In this document: positions 34,634 through 43,528 of the stretch, in pieces | Numbering within the stretch: position 1 is the stretch's first letter | Layout of the letters: each line of letters opens with the position of its first letter | Origin: an uncultured Negativicutes bacterium | GTDB lineage: Bacteria > Bacillota > Negativicutes > Veillonellales > Megasphaeraceae | Reading direction: 5' to 3' | Assembly: GCA_900752195.1 (NCBI GenBank) | Contig: CAADUJ010000015.1 | Location: forward strand, 1-54,776 | Length of the DNA: 54,776 nucleotides | The notes under the pieces: generated by a model | Told to the model about the DNA's origin: nothing | Seen by the model: only the letters and a program-made list of their open reading frames with translations | Database searches by the model: none | Program-made: the position numbers and the translations under genes

Positions 34634-34687
34634 ATAATCATCTCCATTTCTTGTATGACATACCACAGGTCTTTCAGGCCTTCTGCA

Positions 34688-37078
34688 TTACGCACCTAAG
34701 CCGGCGAGCAATGCAATGTGGTATACAGCGAACGCAAATACATAGGCAAGGACGAGACCGAGACCCATGGAAAAGCCCATCCATTTCCAGGAGTTCGTTT
34801 CACGCTTAATGACGGCAAGGGTTGCCACGCAAGGCATATAGAGCAGGCTGAATACCATGAGGGACAAGGCCACAGCCGGGTTGAAGTGATCATCGTTTGC
34901 CAAGAAAGTAACGAGGCTAGCCTGATGCGTATCGTCAGCTTCGATGCTGTAAATGGTTGCCAACGTGGAAATCATGACTTCCTTAGCAGCCGTGCAAGCT
35001 ACGATACCTACGCCGATTCTCCAGTCAAATCCAAGCGGCGCAAGGACAGGTTCTACGAAGTGACCTAATTGAGCGGCATAGCTCTGGGAAAGTTTTTCTG
35101 CGTTTTCCTGATCATCGAGTGCACTCGTAGCGTCGTCTGCTGCTACTTTTGCATCAAAGAGAGGTAATGCCTGGGCATATACGGTCGGGTTTTCAGCCTG
35201 GAGCTTTGCAAAGCCTTCTGGATATGCCGGTTTTTCTTCCAATGCTTCTGCATCGGCTACGTTTTCGACATCTTGTTCTTCGGCATCGGCCGCTTCTGCT
35301 TCGGCATCGGCTACAGATACCATTTCATCGTACATGCTCTGAAGTGCTGCATTGTCTTCCATACTGGCCAGGCCATAGGACTGAAGGATCGAGGCCTGTG
35401 TCGCTTCCATGGTTTCAGTAACCTGATCGCGGGCGGCATCGAAATCCTGTGAATATTCCACATCCAGCGGGTATGCCGTAAGGAACCAGACGAGGATGGA
35501 AGCGCCGAGGATGATAGTACCGGCTTTTTTCAAATAGAGGACTGACCGTTCCCACATATGCATGAGAACACTCTTTACGGTCGGGATGTGATACGGCGGA
35601 AGTTCCATGACAAAAGGATCTGTTTCGCCTTTAAATGCAGTCTTGCGAAGTACGAGGGCTACCCCTATGGCTACGATGATACCTAACACGTACATCGCTG
35701 TCAAGAGTGTGCCACCATAACCGGTAGAGCCGAAGAAGGCGGCAATGAACAGCGTGTACACGGGCAGACGGGCACCGCAGCTCATGAAAGGCGCGGCCAG
35801 AATCGTGACCATGCGGTCTTTTTCATTATCCAGGGTACGTGCTGCCATGATGCCTGGTACGTTACAACCAAAGCCGAGGATCATCGGGATGAACGATTTA
35901 CCATGGAGGCCGCAGGCGCGCATAATGCGGTCAATCAAAAAGGCTGCACGAGCCATATACCCTGTATCTTCAATAAGGCTAATAAAGAAATATAAAATGA
36001 CAATAAGTGGTAAGAAGCTTAATACAGAACCAACGCCACCGATAACGCCATCGACGAGAAGGGAACGGAGTTGTTCATCTACAATGACAACGTTCAGATA
36101 GTCACTGAGCATCCCAAATCCATCATCAAGCCATCCCTGCGGGTAGGCACCAATATCGATGACAGCGGTGAACATGACCCACATCAGGGCCAGGAAAATA
36201 GGAATCCCCAGTATACGGTTCGTGAGAATTTTATCGATTTTCGTAGAAATGGAATCATCTGTACCGACTTCTACAACGGCATTGTTATAGACGTCCACGG
36301 CAAAGCGATGGCGATATTCTGCAAAGACAAAGTCTAAATCGACGGTATCCTGCAATTCGCTACGGATGTTAGACGCTTCTGCAATGATTGGTGCCGTGCC
36401 TTCAATGGAATTGATTTTTTCCAATACATCCGGATCATTTTCCAGGAGCTTGACGGCAAGCCAACGCAGCGGATAATCAACGTGTCCATTGTCTTTTATC
36501 TTCTCGATGAGTCGTTCCACCGGACCATTGAGGGTTTCGCCGTAATCGACAGTAGCGTTCTTCATGTGTTCTCCATTGCGGGCTACTTCCACGACGGCGT
36601 GCAAGAGCTGGGCTGTGCCGATATTCTTTGAACCTACGAGAGGCACGACCTTGGCACCGAGCTGCTGTTCCAACTTCTGGATGTTAATCTTGACGCCCAT
36701 GCGGTCGGCAATGTCCATCATGTTCAACCCGATGACGACGGGACGGCCTAATTCGACGATCTGCGCGGCTAAATACAGATTACGTTCCAAGTTGGATGCA
36801 TCCAGGACATTGACGATGACGTCTGGTTTTTCGTTGATGATGACGTTACGTGCAACGACTTCATCGAGAGACCGTGCCGTTAAGCTATACGTCCCCGGCA
36901 AGTCGATGAAAAGAAGGCTATTGTTTTCATAGTTGCAATGGCCTTCTTTTTTTTCGACGGTAACGCCGGGATAGTTACCTACGTGCTGTTTTGCGCCAGT
37001 TAAGTTGTTGAAAATCGTTGTTTTACCACAGTTCGGGTTCCCAGCAAGAGCAATCCGGATTGATGATGCATTTTCCAT
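34688..37078 (-). CDS. feoB: Ferrous iron transporter FeoB
   Basis: 796 aa. The N-terminal GTPase has G1 GNPNCGKTT (12-20), G3 DLPGTYS near 59 and G4 NMMD near 119, followed by the helical GDI region and a membrane domain with two Gate repeats (MILGFGCNVPGIMAARTLDNEKDR...; GIVACTAAKEVMISTLATIY). An acidic, alanine-rich insert of about 30 residues (VADAEAEAADAEEQDVENVADAEALEE, near 600) lies in the loop before the last membrane segments; it is longer than I expect for the family. feoA lies 5 bp upstream. A good AGGTAAG site precedes the start. Confidence 0.95.
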   Translation of the reverse strand: MENASSIRIALAGNPNCGKTTIFNNLTGAKQHVGNYPGVTVEKKEGHCNYENNSLLFIDLPGTYSLTARSLDEVVARNVIINEKPDVIVNVLDASNLERNLYLAAQIVELGRPVVIGLNMMDIADRMGVKINIQKLEQQLGAKVVPLVGSKNIGTAQLLHAVVEVARNGEHMKNATVDYGETLNGPVERLIEKIKDNGHVDYPLRWLAVKLLENDPDVLEKINSIEGTAPIIAEASNIRSELQDTVDLDFVFAEYRHRFAVDVYNNAVVEVGTDDSISTKIDKILTNRILGIPIFLALMWVMFTAVIDIGAYPQGWLDDGFGMLSDYLNVVIVDEQLRSLLVDGVIGGVGSVLSFLPLIVILYFFISLIEDTGYMARAAFLIDRIMRACGLHGKSFIPMILGFGCNVPGIMAARTLDNEKDRMVTILAAPFMSCGARLPVYTLFIAAFFGSTGYGGTLLTAMYVLGIIVAIGVALVLRKTAFKGETDPFVMELPPYHIPTVKSVLMHMWERSVLYLKKAGTIILGASILVWFLTAYPLDVEYSQDFDAARDQVTETMEATQASILQSYGLASMEDNAALQSMYDEMVSVADAEAEAADAEEQDVENVADAEALEEKPAYPEGFAKLQAENPTVYAQALPLFDAKVAADDATSALDDQENAEKLSQSYAAQLGHFVEPVLAPLGFDWRIGVGIVACTAAKEVMISTLATIYSIEADDTHQASLVTFLANDDHFNPAVALSLMVFSLLYMPCVATLAVIKRETNSWKWMGFSMGLGLVLAYVFAFAVYHIALLAGLGA

Positions 37079-37083
37079 TCTAC

Positions 37084-37326
37084 CTACTTACCTCCTTCGA
37101 CAGCTACGCTGATCATAGCTGCTTCGTTCTTTCGTAAAGCCAGCTCCGTGCCTTTGACCTTAATTTCCACGGGGTCACCAAGGGGAGCCACCTTGACAAC
37201 AGAAATATGAGAACCTTTTACAACGCCCATATCGACCAAGCGATGCTGGATGTTGCCATGACCTTCAAGGGCCTCTACGATACCGCTTGAACCGACATGC
37301 ATTTCTGACAACTTAATGACATTCAT
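37084..37326 (-). CDS. feoA: Ferrous iron transport protein FeoA
   Basis: 80 aa SH3-like protein with the FeoA pattern LVDMGVVKGSHISVVKVAPLGDPVEIKVKGTELALRKNEAAMI. It helps FeoB function on the cytoplasmic side. It sits between the DUF2325 gene and feoB in one operon. Confidence 0.93.
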   Translation of the reverse strand: MNVIKLSEMHVGSSGIVEALEGHGNIQHRLVDMGVVKGSHISVVKVAPLGDPVEIKVKGTELALRKNEAAMISVAVEGGK

Positions 37327-37357
37327 TCTTACTAAATCCTCCTTTTATCTAAACCCG

Positions 37358-37657
37358 TCAAAGGACCTGCAAGGCTCCTGTTGCATGCTCCTGAAGAATT
37401 CCCTTCAGGGCACTAGAGCTACTCGTATGCGAACGGGCGATACTCACATTTTTCCGTTGTGCCTCCTTCACAGCACAATGGACCATACGATGAGATACGG
37501 TACTCGTGAACAATATCACTAGATCAGGGCTGCCAATTTTCGATTTGAAATCGTTAGGCACCTGCGTGAATACCTTCGCCTTGCAATCGAATTCTTTGCA
37601 AATACTCTTATATTGACGGACCATACAATCGTTTCCACCTACAATGACAACACTCAT
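37358..37657 (-). CDS. DUF2325 protein at the head of the feo operon
   Basis: 99 aa. MSVVIVGGNDCMVRQYKSICKEF, DLVILFTSTVSHRMVHCAVKEAQRKNVSIARSH and a C-terminal LKGIL are the DUF2325 pattern, a small Rossmann-like fold. It has several cysteines (C11, C20, C25). It is the first gene after the Fur-like promoter, so it is probably iron-regulated; role unknown. Confidence 0.8.
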   Translation of the reverse strand: MSVVIVGGNDCMVRQYKSICKEFDCKAKVFTQVPNDFKSKIGSPDLVILFTSTVSHRMVHCAVKEAQRKNVSIARSHTSSSSALKGILQEHATGALQVL

Positions 37658-37747
37658 TTACGTCGCTCCCTTTCCATGGCTCAGTAACTGATACTATGCA
37701 CTTCCTTTTCTCTCAAATTTTTGAAAATGTTATTCATTACTAAAAAA

Positions 37748-37795
37748 AGTATACGGTATTCCTCACATTTTGTCAATAATGATTTTCAAAATCAT
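37748..37795 (-). promoter_or_regulatory. feo operon promoter with Fur-like palindrome
   Basis: Minus strand: TTGACA (37771-37776), 17-bp spacer, TATACT (37748-37753). Directly upstream is the perfect palindrome ATGATTTTCAAAATCAT (37779-37795), close to a Fur box in character. Another inverted repeat (AGAAACTAT...ATAGTTTCT, about 37807-37833) lies further into the 381-bp intergenic region shared with the P-type ATPase gene. Confidence 0.65.
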
Positions 37796-38038
37796 ATTTA
37801 CTGGTAGAAACTATATAGTTATATATCACATAGTTTCTGTCTTTTTGCACATATTGTACGTATTTTTTTACTACACTCTTGCTTTTTCTACTTCTAAGGT
37901 GTATGATGAGTTTGTAAACAGATGAATGATTGTTCATATGTGCATACATTTACTTTTGCTTATATTCCGTTGCACAGGTATAGGTATTTTTTTATATGTA
38001 TAGTATAGTTATGGTAAAGAAGAAAGAGGTGTTCACAG

Positions 38039-40153
38039 GTGCAGAAGAAATATTTGTTAAAAGGGCTGGACTGCCCTAATTGTGCCGCTGCCATCGAAGA
38101 AGATGTCGGCCGCTTGTCCCACATATCCGCTTCGTCAGTCAATTTGATGAAACAGTCCCTTGTCATCACGACAGAGTGCGATGATGATGACCTTCTGTTT
38201 TCTGAAATCGAATCGGTCGTCCATTCCCATGAGCCTGACGTTTCCGTCAAGGCTATGACGGATGTACGAGCAGATAGAATCGACAAGGATGCTGACGAAG
38301 AAGAGGAAGGGGCCCATCGTGTTCCCCGCCTGATTGTCGGTGCGTGTATCTATGCCATCGTCCTCTTGCTATATCATCTGGACAGTATATCCTTTACGGT
38401 ATACCTGTCCTTACTTATCTTAGATTATGTGCTTCTTGGTTACGATGTCATCTTTACAGCCTTGCGGAATCTGATACGAGGCAATCTGTTTGATGAGAAT
38501 TTTCTCATGACCATTTCTACGATTGGTGCATTCGGTATCGGAGAGTATCCGGAAGCCGTAGCCGTCATGCTCTTTTATCAGGTCGGCGAATATTTTCAAG
38601 ATCGTGCCGTCGACCAGTCGCGCCGTTCGATTTCGACGCTGCTCGATATCCGTCCGGACACAGCCCACGTAAAGCGGGATTCTGAGTACGTCACAGTACC
38701 TTCACCTTCGGTATCCATTGGTGACCATATCCTCGTCCGTCCAGGAGAACGGATTCCTCTTGATGGCATCGTTCGTTCTGGTGAGTCTCTCGTCGATACG
38801 CGGGCGTTGACGGGCGAATCTGTTCCCCGTCGCATCAGTGCAGGTGATGAAGCCTTGTCGGGCTGCATTAACGAACACGGTGCCTTGGAAATCGAAGTAA
38901 CGAAGAATTTTTCTGATTCCACAGCCAGCCGCATCATCGACCTCGTCGAAAATGCAGCCAGCCGGAAAGCACCTATGGAACGATTCATCACCCGGTTTTG
39001 CCGGTATTACACACCAGCTGTCGTCATCGCGGCCCTTGCACTAGGCATCGTCCCGCCCCTTCTCTTCCAGGCTTCCTGGGCCGAATGGCTCAATCGTGCC
39101 TTCGTGTTCCTCGTCATTTCCTGCCCCTGCGCCCTCGTCGTTTCCATCCCCTTGTCGTTCTTTGGCGGCATCGGCGCCGCTTCCAAAAACGGTATCCTCG
39201 TGAAAGGGAGCAACTATCTGGAAGCCTTGACCCAGGTCGATACGATTGTATTCGATAAAACAGGTACGCTGACGAAAGGCGTCTTCGACGTGCAACATAT
39301 TGAAACGGCACAGGGCCTGACAAAAGACGAGGTTCTTTCCATGGCGGCGGCCGCAGAAAGCCGCTCCACCCACCCGGTCGCCCATTCCATCGTAAAAGCA
39401 TATGGAAAATCCATTTCAGATACGGCTATTACGTCGTATGAAGAAGTTTTCGGGCAAGGCATCAAGGCAACGGTACACGGTGACGTCTTGCTTTGTGGCA
39501 ATGAAAAGCTCCTGACGGCCCATAACGTGCCGTTCACACCGTCGAACAAGGCTGGCACAAAGGTCTACGTGGCGAAAAACGGCCATTATTGCGGCTGCAT
39601 ATACATCGCTGACGAAGAAAAAGAAGACAGTGCAAAGGCCATTGCCGATTTGAAGGCACACGGAATCACGCGTACAGTCATGCTCACTGGCGATGACGAA
39701 TCCATTGCCTCTGCCATGGCAAAACGGTTGGGACTGGACAGTTATTTCGCCCAGCTCCTTCCAGAAGAAAAATTGGAAAAGTTAGAAGAACTGGATCGAA
39801 CAAAAGGATCCGGTAAAAAGCTTGCTTTCGTCGGCGATGGCATAAACGACGCACCTGTACTGGCACGAGCTGACGTAGGTATCGCTATGGGTGGTGTCGG
39901 CTCCGATGCAGCCATCGAAGCAGCCGATATTGTATTGATGACAGATGAACCTTCAAAATTGATAAAATCTATCAATATAGCAAGTGTAACTAAGCGAATT
40001 GCATCACAAAATATCGTCTTTGCCTTAGCCATAAAGGGTTTGCTTCTCCTCTTAGGAGCTTTCGGTCTCATTGGAATGTGGGAAGCCGTTTTCGGCGATG
40101 TTGGCGTAATGGTACTGGCTGTTTTGAATGCTATGAGAGCCCTTCGAGCATAA
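38039..40153 (+). CDS. Heavy-metal P-type ATPase (Zn/Cd/Co type)
   Basis: 704 aa from GTG 38039, preceded by AGAGGTG. An N-terminal heavy-metal domain has GLDCPNC (C12, C15). Then come an acidic linker (DKDADEEEEG), membrane helices, TGES near 265, the CPC metal site VISCPCALVVS near 363, DKTGTLTKG near 408, THP near 445 and GDGINDAPVL near 602. This is P1B-type; CPC with a DEEE-rich linker suggests export of zinc, cadmium or lead, but cobalt or ferrous iron cannot be excluded given its place opposite the feo operon. It ends with its own terminator. Confidence 0.88.
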   Translation: MQKKYLLKGLDCPNCAAAIEEDVGRLSHISASSVNLMKQSLVITTECDDDDLLFSEIESVVHSHEPDVSVKAMTDVRADRIDKDADEEEEGAHRVPRLIVGACIYAIVLLLYHLDSISFTVYLSLLILDYVLLGYDVIFTALRNLIRGNLFDENFLMTISTIGAFGIGEYPEAVAVMLFYQVGEYFQDRAVDQSRRSISTLLDIRPDTAHVKRDSEYVTVPSPSVSIGDHILVRPGERIPLDGIVRSGESLVDTRALTGESVPRRISAGDEALSGCINEHGALEIEVTKNFSDSTASRIIDLVENAASRKAPMERFITRFCRYYTPAVVIAALALGIVPPLLFQASWAEWLNRAFVFLVISCPCALVVSIPLSFFGGIGAASKNGILVKGSNYLEALTQVDTIVFDKTGTLTKGVFDVQHIETAQGLTKDEVLSMAAAAESRSTHPVAHSIVKAYGKSISDTAITSYEEVFGQGIKATVHGDVLLCGNEKLLTAHNVPFTPSNKAGTKVYVAKNGHYCGCIYIADEEKEDSAKAIADLKAHGITRTVMLTGDDESIASAMAKRLGLDSYFAQLLPEEKLEKLEELDRTKGSGKKLAFVGDGINDAPVLARADVGIAMGGVGSDAAIEAADIVLMTDEPSKLIKSINIASVTKRIASQNIVFALAIKGLLLLLGAFGLIGMWEAVFGDVGVMVLAVLNAMRALRA

Positions 40154-40164
40154 TCGAAAAAAGT

Positions 40165-40198
40165 GATCTGCCCCGCTAAAGGCAGGTCCTTTTTTTTA
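40165..40198 (+). terminator. Terminator of the P-type ATPase gene
   Basis: GATCTGCC pairs with GGCAGGTC around CCGCTAAA and is followed by a run of T to 40198. Confidence 0.75.
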
Positions 40199-40235
40199 CG
40201 TAATTTTAAATTTGATATTTTTTCTCATTTTAATA

Positions 40236-40264
40236 TTGACAATAATTCTCATATTTGCTATGAT
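40236..40264 (+). promoter_or_regulatory. Promoter of the DUF3793-flavodoxin operon, Fur-like region
   Basis: TTGACA (40236-40241), 17-bp spacer, TATGAT (40259-40264). The spacer AATAATTCTCATATTTG resembles half-sites of Fur boxes, and the -35 context (TATTGACAAWA) is shared with the feo promoter. Confidence 0.6.
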
Positions 40265-40298
40265 GATTGTGGCAGAAATCACAAGCAGGAGGTCTTGT

Positions 40299-40856
40299 AT
40301 GAACATCGATCATTTACTCATTACATACTGTGCACCTACATTAGCAGGCATCAAGATGGGCGCCCTCCTCTGCCTGCGCAACGAAGGTGTCCTGGAGGAT
40401 TTTGACAGGACTGTAGCCATGTATAACGATCAGTATAATGATAGAGGATTGTATTTTCGTATTCTCTATCGTTGTTCCCAGAGGACATTGCTGTATGTAT
40501 ACCGGCCACAGATGGTAGCTCAATATATCGCAGCCAGTCCGGTTGCTTCCTTTCTGGAAGGCTTTGGCTATCGTCAGGGCAGTTCCATTGAGATGATGAT
40601 CGATATGCTTGCATCGCGATTTTCCCAGGGTGGCTGCTTTCCTCACGAATCGGGTATTTTCTTAGGATACCCGTTGGAAGATGTGACAGGTTTCATCGAG
40701 CATGGCGGAAATGACGCTAAGCTCTGTGGGGAATGGAAAGTATATGGCGATGCCAAAAAGGCCTCTGCTTTATTCGCTGCTTATCATTGTTGTCGCAGCG
40801 ACTACGAGCGCCGCTATTCTATTGGGGCGACGTTACGAGACTTGATTGCGGCATAA
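40299..40856 (+). CDS. DUF3793 family protein
   Basis: 185 aa from ATG 40299, preceded by AGGAGG. It starts IDHLLITYCAPTLAGIKMGALLCL and has LYRCSQRTLLYVYRPQMV, CFPHESGIFLGYPLEDVTGFIEH and CGEWKVYGD, the hallmarks of DUF3793. The family often lies beside flavodoxin or iron-uptake genes in anaerobes; function unknown. The flavodoxin gene follows 14 bp later. Confidence 0.85.
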   Translation: MNIDHLLITYCAPTLAGIKMGALLCLRNEGVLEDFDRTVAMYNDQYNDRGLYFRILYRCSQRTLLYVYRPQMVAQYIAASPVASFLEGFGYRQGSSIEMMIDMLASRFSQGGCFPHESGIFLGYPLEDVTGFIEHGGNDAKLCGEWKVYGDAKKASALFAAYHCCRSDYERRYSIGATLRDLIAA

Positions 40857-40870
40857 GGAGGAATATAATC

Positions 40871-41281
40871 ATGGTTAACATTGCATATTGGAGCGGAACA
40901 GGTAATACAGACGCTATGGCACAAGAAATTGTGACGGCTGCCAAAGCCGCTGGTGCCGATGTCACATGTGAACGCATGGAAGATACGACACCGGAACAAG
41001 TAGCCAAGGGAGATGTCATCCTCCTCGGTTGCCCTGCAATGGGTGCTGAAGAATTGGAAGACAGCGTGGTAGAACCGTTCTTCACTTGCCTTTCACCGTT
41101 ACTGAAAGGCAAAAAAGTAGGTCTCTTCGGTTCCTATGGCTGGGGTTCCGGCGAATGGATGGATATATGGAAAAAACGTACCGAAGACGCTGGTGCGACG
41201 GTCATCGGCACAGCGATCGTCAATGAAACTCCAGATCATTCCGAAGAATGCGCTGCCTTAGGCAAAAAAGCAGCAGAATAA
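40871..41281 (+). CDS. Flavodoxin
   Basis: 136 aa from ATG 40871, with AAGGAGG upstream. The FMN phosphate loop is WSGTGNT at 7-13, and the loops LGCPAMGAEELEDS and GSYGWGSGEWM bind the isoalloxazine ring. By memory the sequence follows the Megasphaera elsdenii flavodoxin closely, including LLGCPAMGxEELEDSVVEPFFT and KGKKVGLFGSYGWGSGEWMD. Flavodoxin replaces ferredoxin as electron carrier when iron is scarce, fitting its promoter. It is the strongest taxonomic clue in the window. Confidence 0.95.
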   Translation: MVNIAYWSGTGNTDAMAQEIVTAAKAAGADVTCERMEDTTPEQVAKGDVILLGCPAMGAEELEDSVVEPFFTCLSPLLKGKKVGLFGSYGWGSGEWMDIWKKRTEDAGATVIGTAIVNETPDHSEECAALGKKAAE

Positions 41282-41415
41282 GTTCCTCATCTATGTGGAA
41301 TACATCATGTTATTCTGACGTATCAGAACACACTTCAACATTATTCATTACTGCAAATTTCATTACCTTTTCCTTCTCTCTCTCTTCACCAAAACGTTTT
41401 ACATAACTTCACCAA

Positions 41416-41461
41416 AAAAAATCCGCATGATCTGAAAAAAAACAGATACATGCGGATTTTT
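41416..41461. terminator. Bidirectional terminator
   Basis: AAAAATCCGCATG(A)TCTG pairs with CAGATACATGCGGATTTTT around an A8 loop. It serves flavodoxin on the plus strand and the convergent ferredoxin-like gene on the minus strand. Confidence 0.75.
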
Positions 41462-41484
41462 ATGTATGCCTGAAACTATGTATG

Positions 41485-42255
41485 TCAACGTCGTTTCAAG
41501 TCGTTTGCTGTAATGCCCGGATAGTGATAGGCATTTTCCCGTTTGATAGCACGGCCATGTACCAGGATGCCGCCACTAGGACAGTGATGAGCACAGGCCA
41601 TACAGTAGGAACACCGCTTCCCTACGTGGATTTCGTTATGACTTAGAAGCAGGTTATGTGTAGGACAGAGGGTAACGCATAGTCCACATCGCGTACACGC
41701 ATCGGAGTCGACAGATATGGAAAAGCGTTTTTCACCGATTCGGCGCAGGATGTGACTTTGCATGAGTCTTGCCAAAAGGGGATTTTTCAGCGCCTTCGTA
41801 TCTACGACGCCTGTCTTGATGTCTGCACCGATACGCGTCAACAGTGCATCGGCAGCATCCAGTTTCGTATACTCATAGGTAACCTTTTTTTTCCACGTTG
41901 CCGTGCTGTTTGCAATCATCGGCACGATGCGGCCGTAGGAAAGGCGACAGTTCTTGCGTTGTAAAATCTGATTGACATGATAAAGAGCGTTGCCGCCAGA
42001 GCTGCCACACGTTGCTATGGCATAGATATAAGCGGATGGAGAAAACCGGGTACATTCGATGAATTCCTGGAATGGCTTGGGAATGTCTCCAAAATAGACG
42101 GGAAATACGAAGCCGAGAACTTTATTCTGTATACTGGTACAAGCCCCGCATTGGTGAATCAAATCGGCCACATGGATGACAGTATCTTCCGTTTCTTTGC
42201 CAAGGACACGAGCTGCATGCAAGGAATTACCGGTCCCGGAAAAATAAAGTATCAT
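41485..42255 (-). CDS. EFR1-type flavodoxin/4Fe-4S ferredoxin protein
   Basis: 256 aa. The N-terminal flavodoxin-like domain begins MILYFSGTGNSLHAARVL and has FVFPVYFGDIPKPFQEFI. The C-terminal domain has two 4Fe-4S motifs, CTRCGLCVTLCP and CSYCMACAHHCP. This is the EFR1 layout, a soluble electron-transfer protein common in anaerobes. It has GAGGTG upstream and ends at a shared terminator. Confidence 0.88.
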   Translation of the reverse strand: MILYFSGTGNSLHAARVLGKETEDTVIHVADLIHQCGACTSIQNKVLGFVFPVYFGDIPKPFQEFIECTRFSPSAYIYAIATCGSSGGNALYHVNQILQRKNCRLSYGRIVPMIANSTATWKKKVTYEYTKLDAADALLTRIGADIKTGVVDTKALKNPLLARLMQSHILRRIGEKRFSISVDSDACTRCGLCVTLCPTHNLLLSHNEIHVGKRCSYCMACAHHCPSGGILVHGRAIKRENAYHYPGITANDLKRR

Positions 42256-42369
42256 GATTCTTCACCTCAATATTTCAGGGTTTTTCGTTCACTTTTCTTT
42301 ATTATACCACAGGTACGCTACCATAGGAAAACAGAAAATGAATGTTCTTCATGATACGATATGCCAGAC

Positions 42370-43527
42370 TTATCCTGGCTTGTACGCCCCTTTCCCGTTG
42401 AGTCTCCTGGGAATGAGGAACGCCGTCATGACATTGCAAGCCGTTCCAATGACAATGAGCATGATCAAGCTGTGATAGAGCAAATCATACCGGCCGGAAA
42501 GGAACAAATAACGTAAGGGTATGGCCGTCCATGTCATGGGGATACACGAGGCCAGCCATTGACTGGTCTCTCCCATCATCTCGATGGGCCAGGTAAATCC
42601 GCCGAGTACGAAAGAAGGTACCGTAAACATGATTGAAGCCCGGATGGCCTGCAGTTCTTCACGAAAGACGGTCCCTGCCAGCATGCCCAGGGATAAGACA
42701 GCATAGGAAAAGGACAGTCCCAATAAGATGAATTGCCAGATAGCCCCTTTTAGGACAAAGCCGAACAACGCGACGGCACTAACCAGGATGAGACAAAAGG
42801 CCAGGACCGATAAGACGAGATATAGACTGAGTAGGACGAAGGCCCACGTCGCAACGGAATAGTCCCGTATCCAGTGACGGTTATGATAGTACTCTTCTAC
42901 GCTGGCGATGATGGACATGAGCATGCCCTGTTGCATCGCCGCAACAGCAAGTCCCAGCACAAAGAAATACAGATAGCTTTGCGTCGGGTTGTTGAGGACG
43001 CGAAATGACGTCTGCACGGGAAAAAGAACCTTTTTCAAGACCCCTTCATCGCCATTGGTCTCTAGTGCACTTCGTCGTGCGGCAACTGAAGGTGCAAACG
43101 AATGGAACAGGATATCCTGTACGGCTGTAGTCGTGATGCCCGTCGTGATGATATTCGATCCGTCCATCATGACGAGGACTGTTGCCGAAGACCCTTGCCG
43201 GATATCCTTGGAAAAATCTTCCGGTATGACGATTGCCGTACAGGCCGTACCGTCTCTCATGGCGTTTCGGACATCTTCTTCAGCAGATACTTCTGCGACG
43301 ACAGATAACGAATCACTATCGTAAACGTGCCGGACCAGTTCACGACTGAGGGCTGTCTGGCTTTCATCGCAGAGGATAGTCGGTATGTCTTTGACGACGC
43401 CGGGATAATAGAGGAACCCGAAGATAAGCAGATAGGCTAAGGCGGCACCAAATAAAAAACTCCCGCGACGAACGTCATGGATGAATATCATAGACAGCTC
43501 CCGTTTTATGAGCTTCCATATAGCCAT
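42370..43527 (-). CDS. ABC-2 type efflux permease B
   Basis: 385 aa. One N-terminal membrane helix (SFLFGAALAYLLIFGFLYYPGVV), a large extracytoplasmic domain (about 60-190, ILCDESQTALSRELVRHVYDSDSLSVVAEV), then five C-terminal helices with the ABC-2 motif VLGGFTWPIEMM near 310. This is the YhhJ/YbhR type that works with a membrane-fusion protein. It starts one base after the stop of permease A and is distantly similar to it. No ATP-binding subunit is encoded nearby. Confidence 0.8.
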   Translation of the reverse strand: MAIWKLIKRELSMIFIHDVRRGSFLFGAALAYLLIFGFLYYPGVVKDIPTILCDESQTALSRELVRHVYDSDSLSVVAEVSAEEDVRNAMRDGTACTAIVIPEDFSKDIRQGSSATVLVMMDGSNIITTGITTTAVQDILFHSFAPSVAARRSALETNGDEGVLKKVLFPVQTSFRVLNNPTQSYLYFFVLGLAVAAMQQGMLMSIIASVEEYYHNRHWIRDYSVATWAFVLLSLYLVLSVLAFCLILVSAVALFGFVLKGAIWQFILLGLSFSYAVLSLGMLAGTVFREELQAIRASIMFTVPSFVLGGFTWPIEMMGETSQWLASCIPMTWTAIPLRYLFLSGRYDLLYHSLIMLIVIGTACNVMTAFLIPRRLNGKGAYKPG

Positions 43528-43528
43528 G

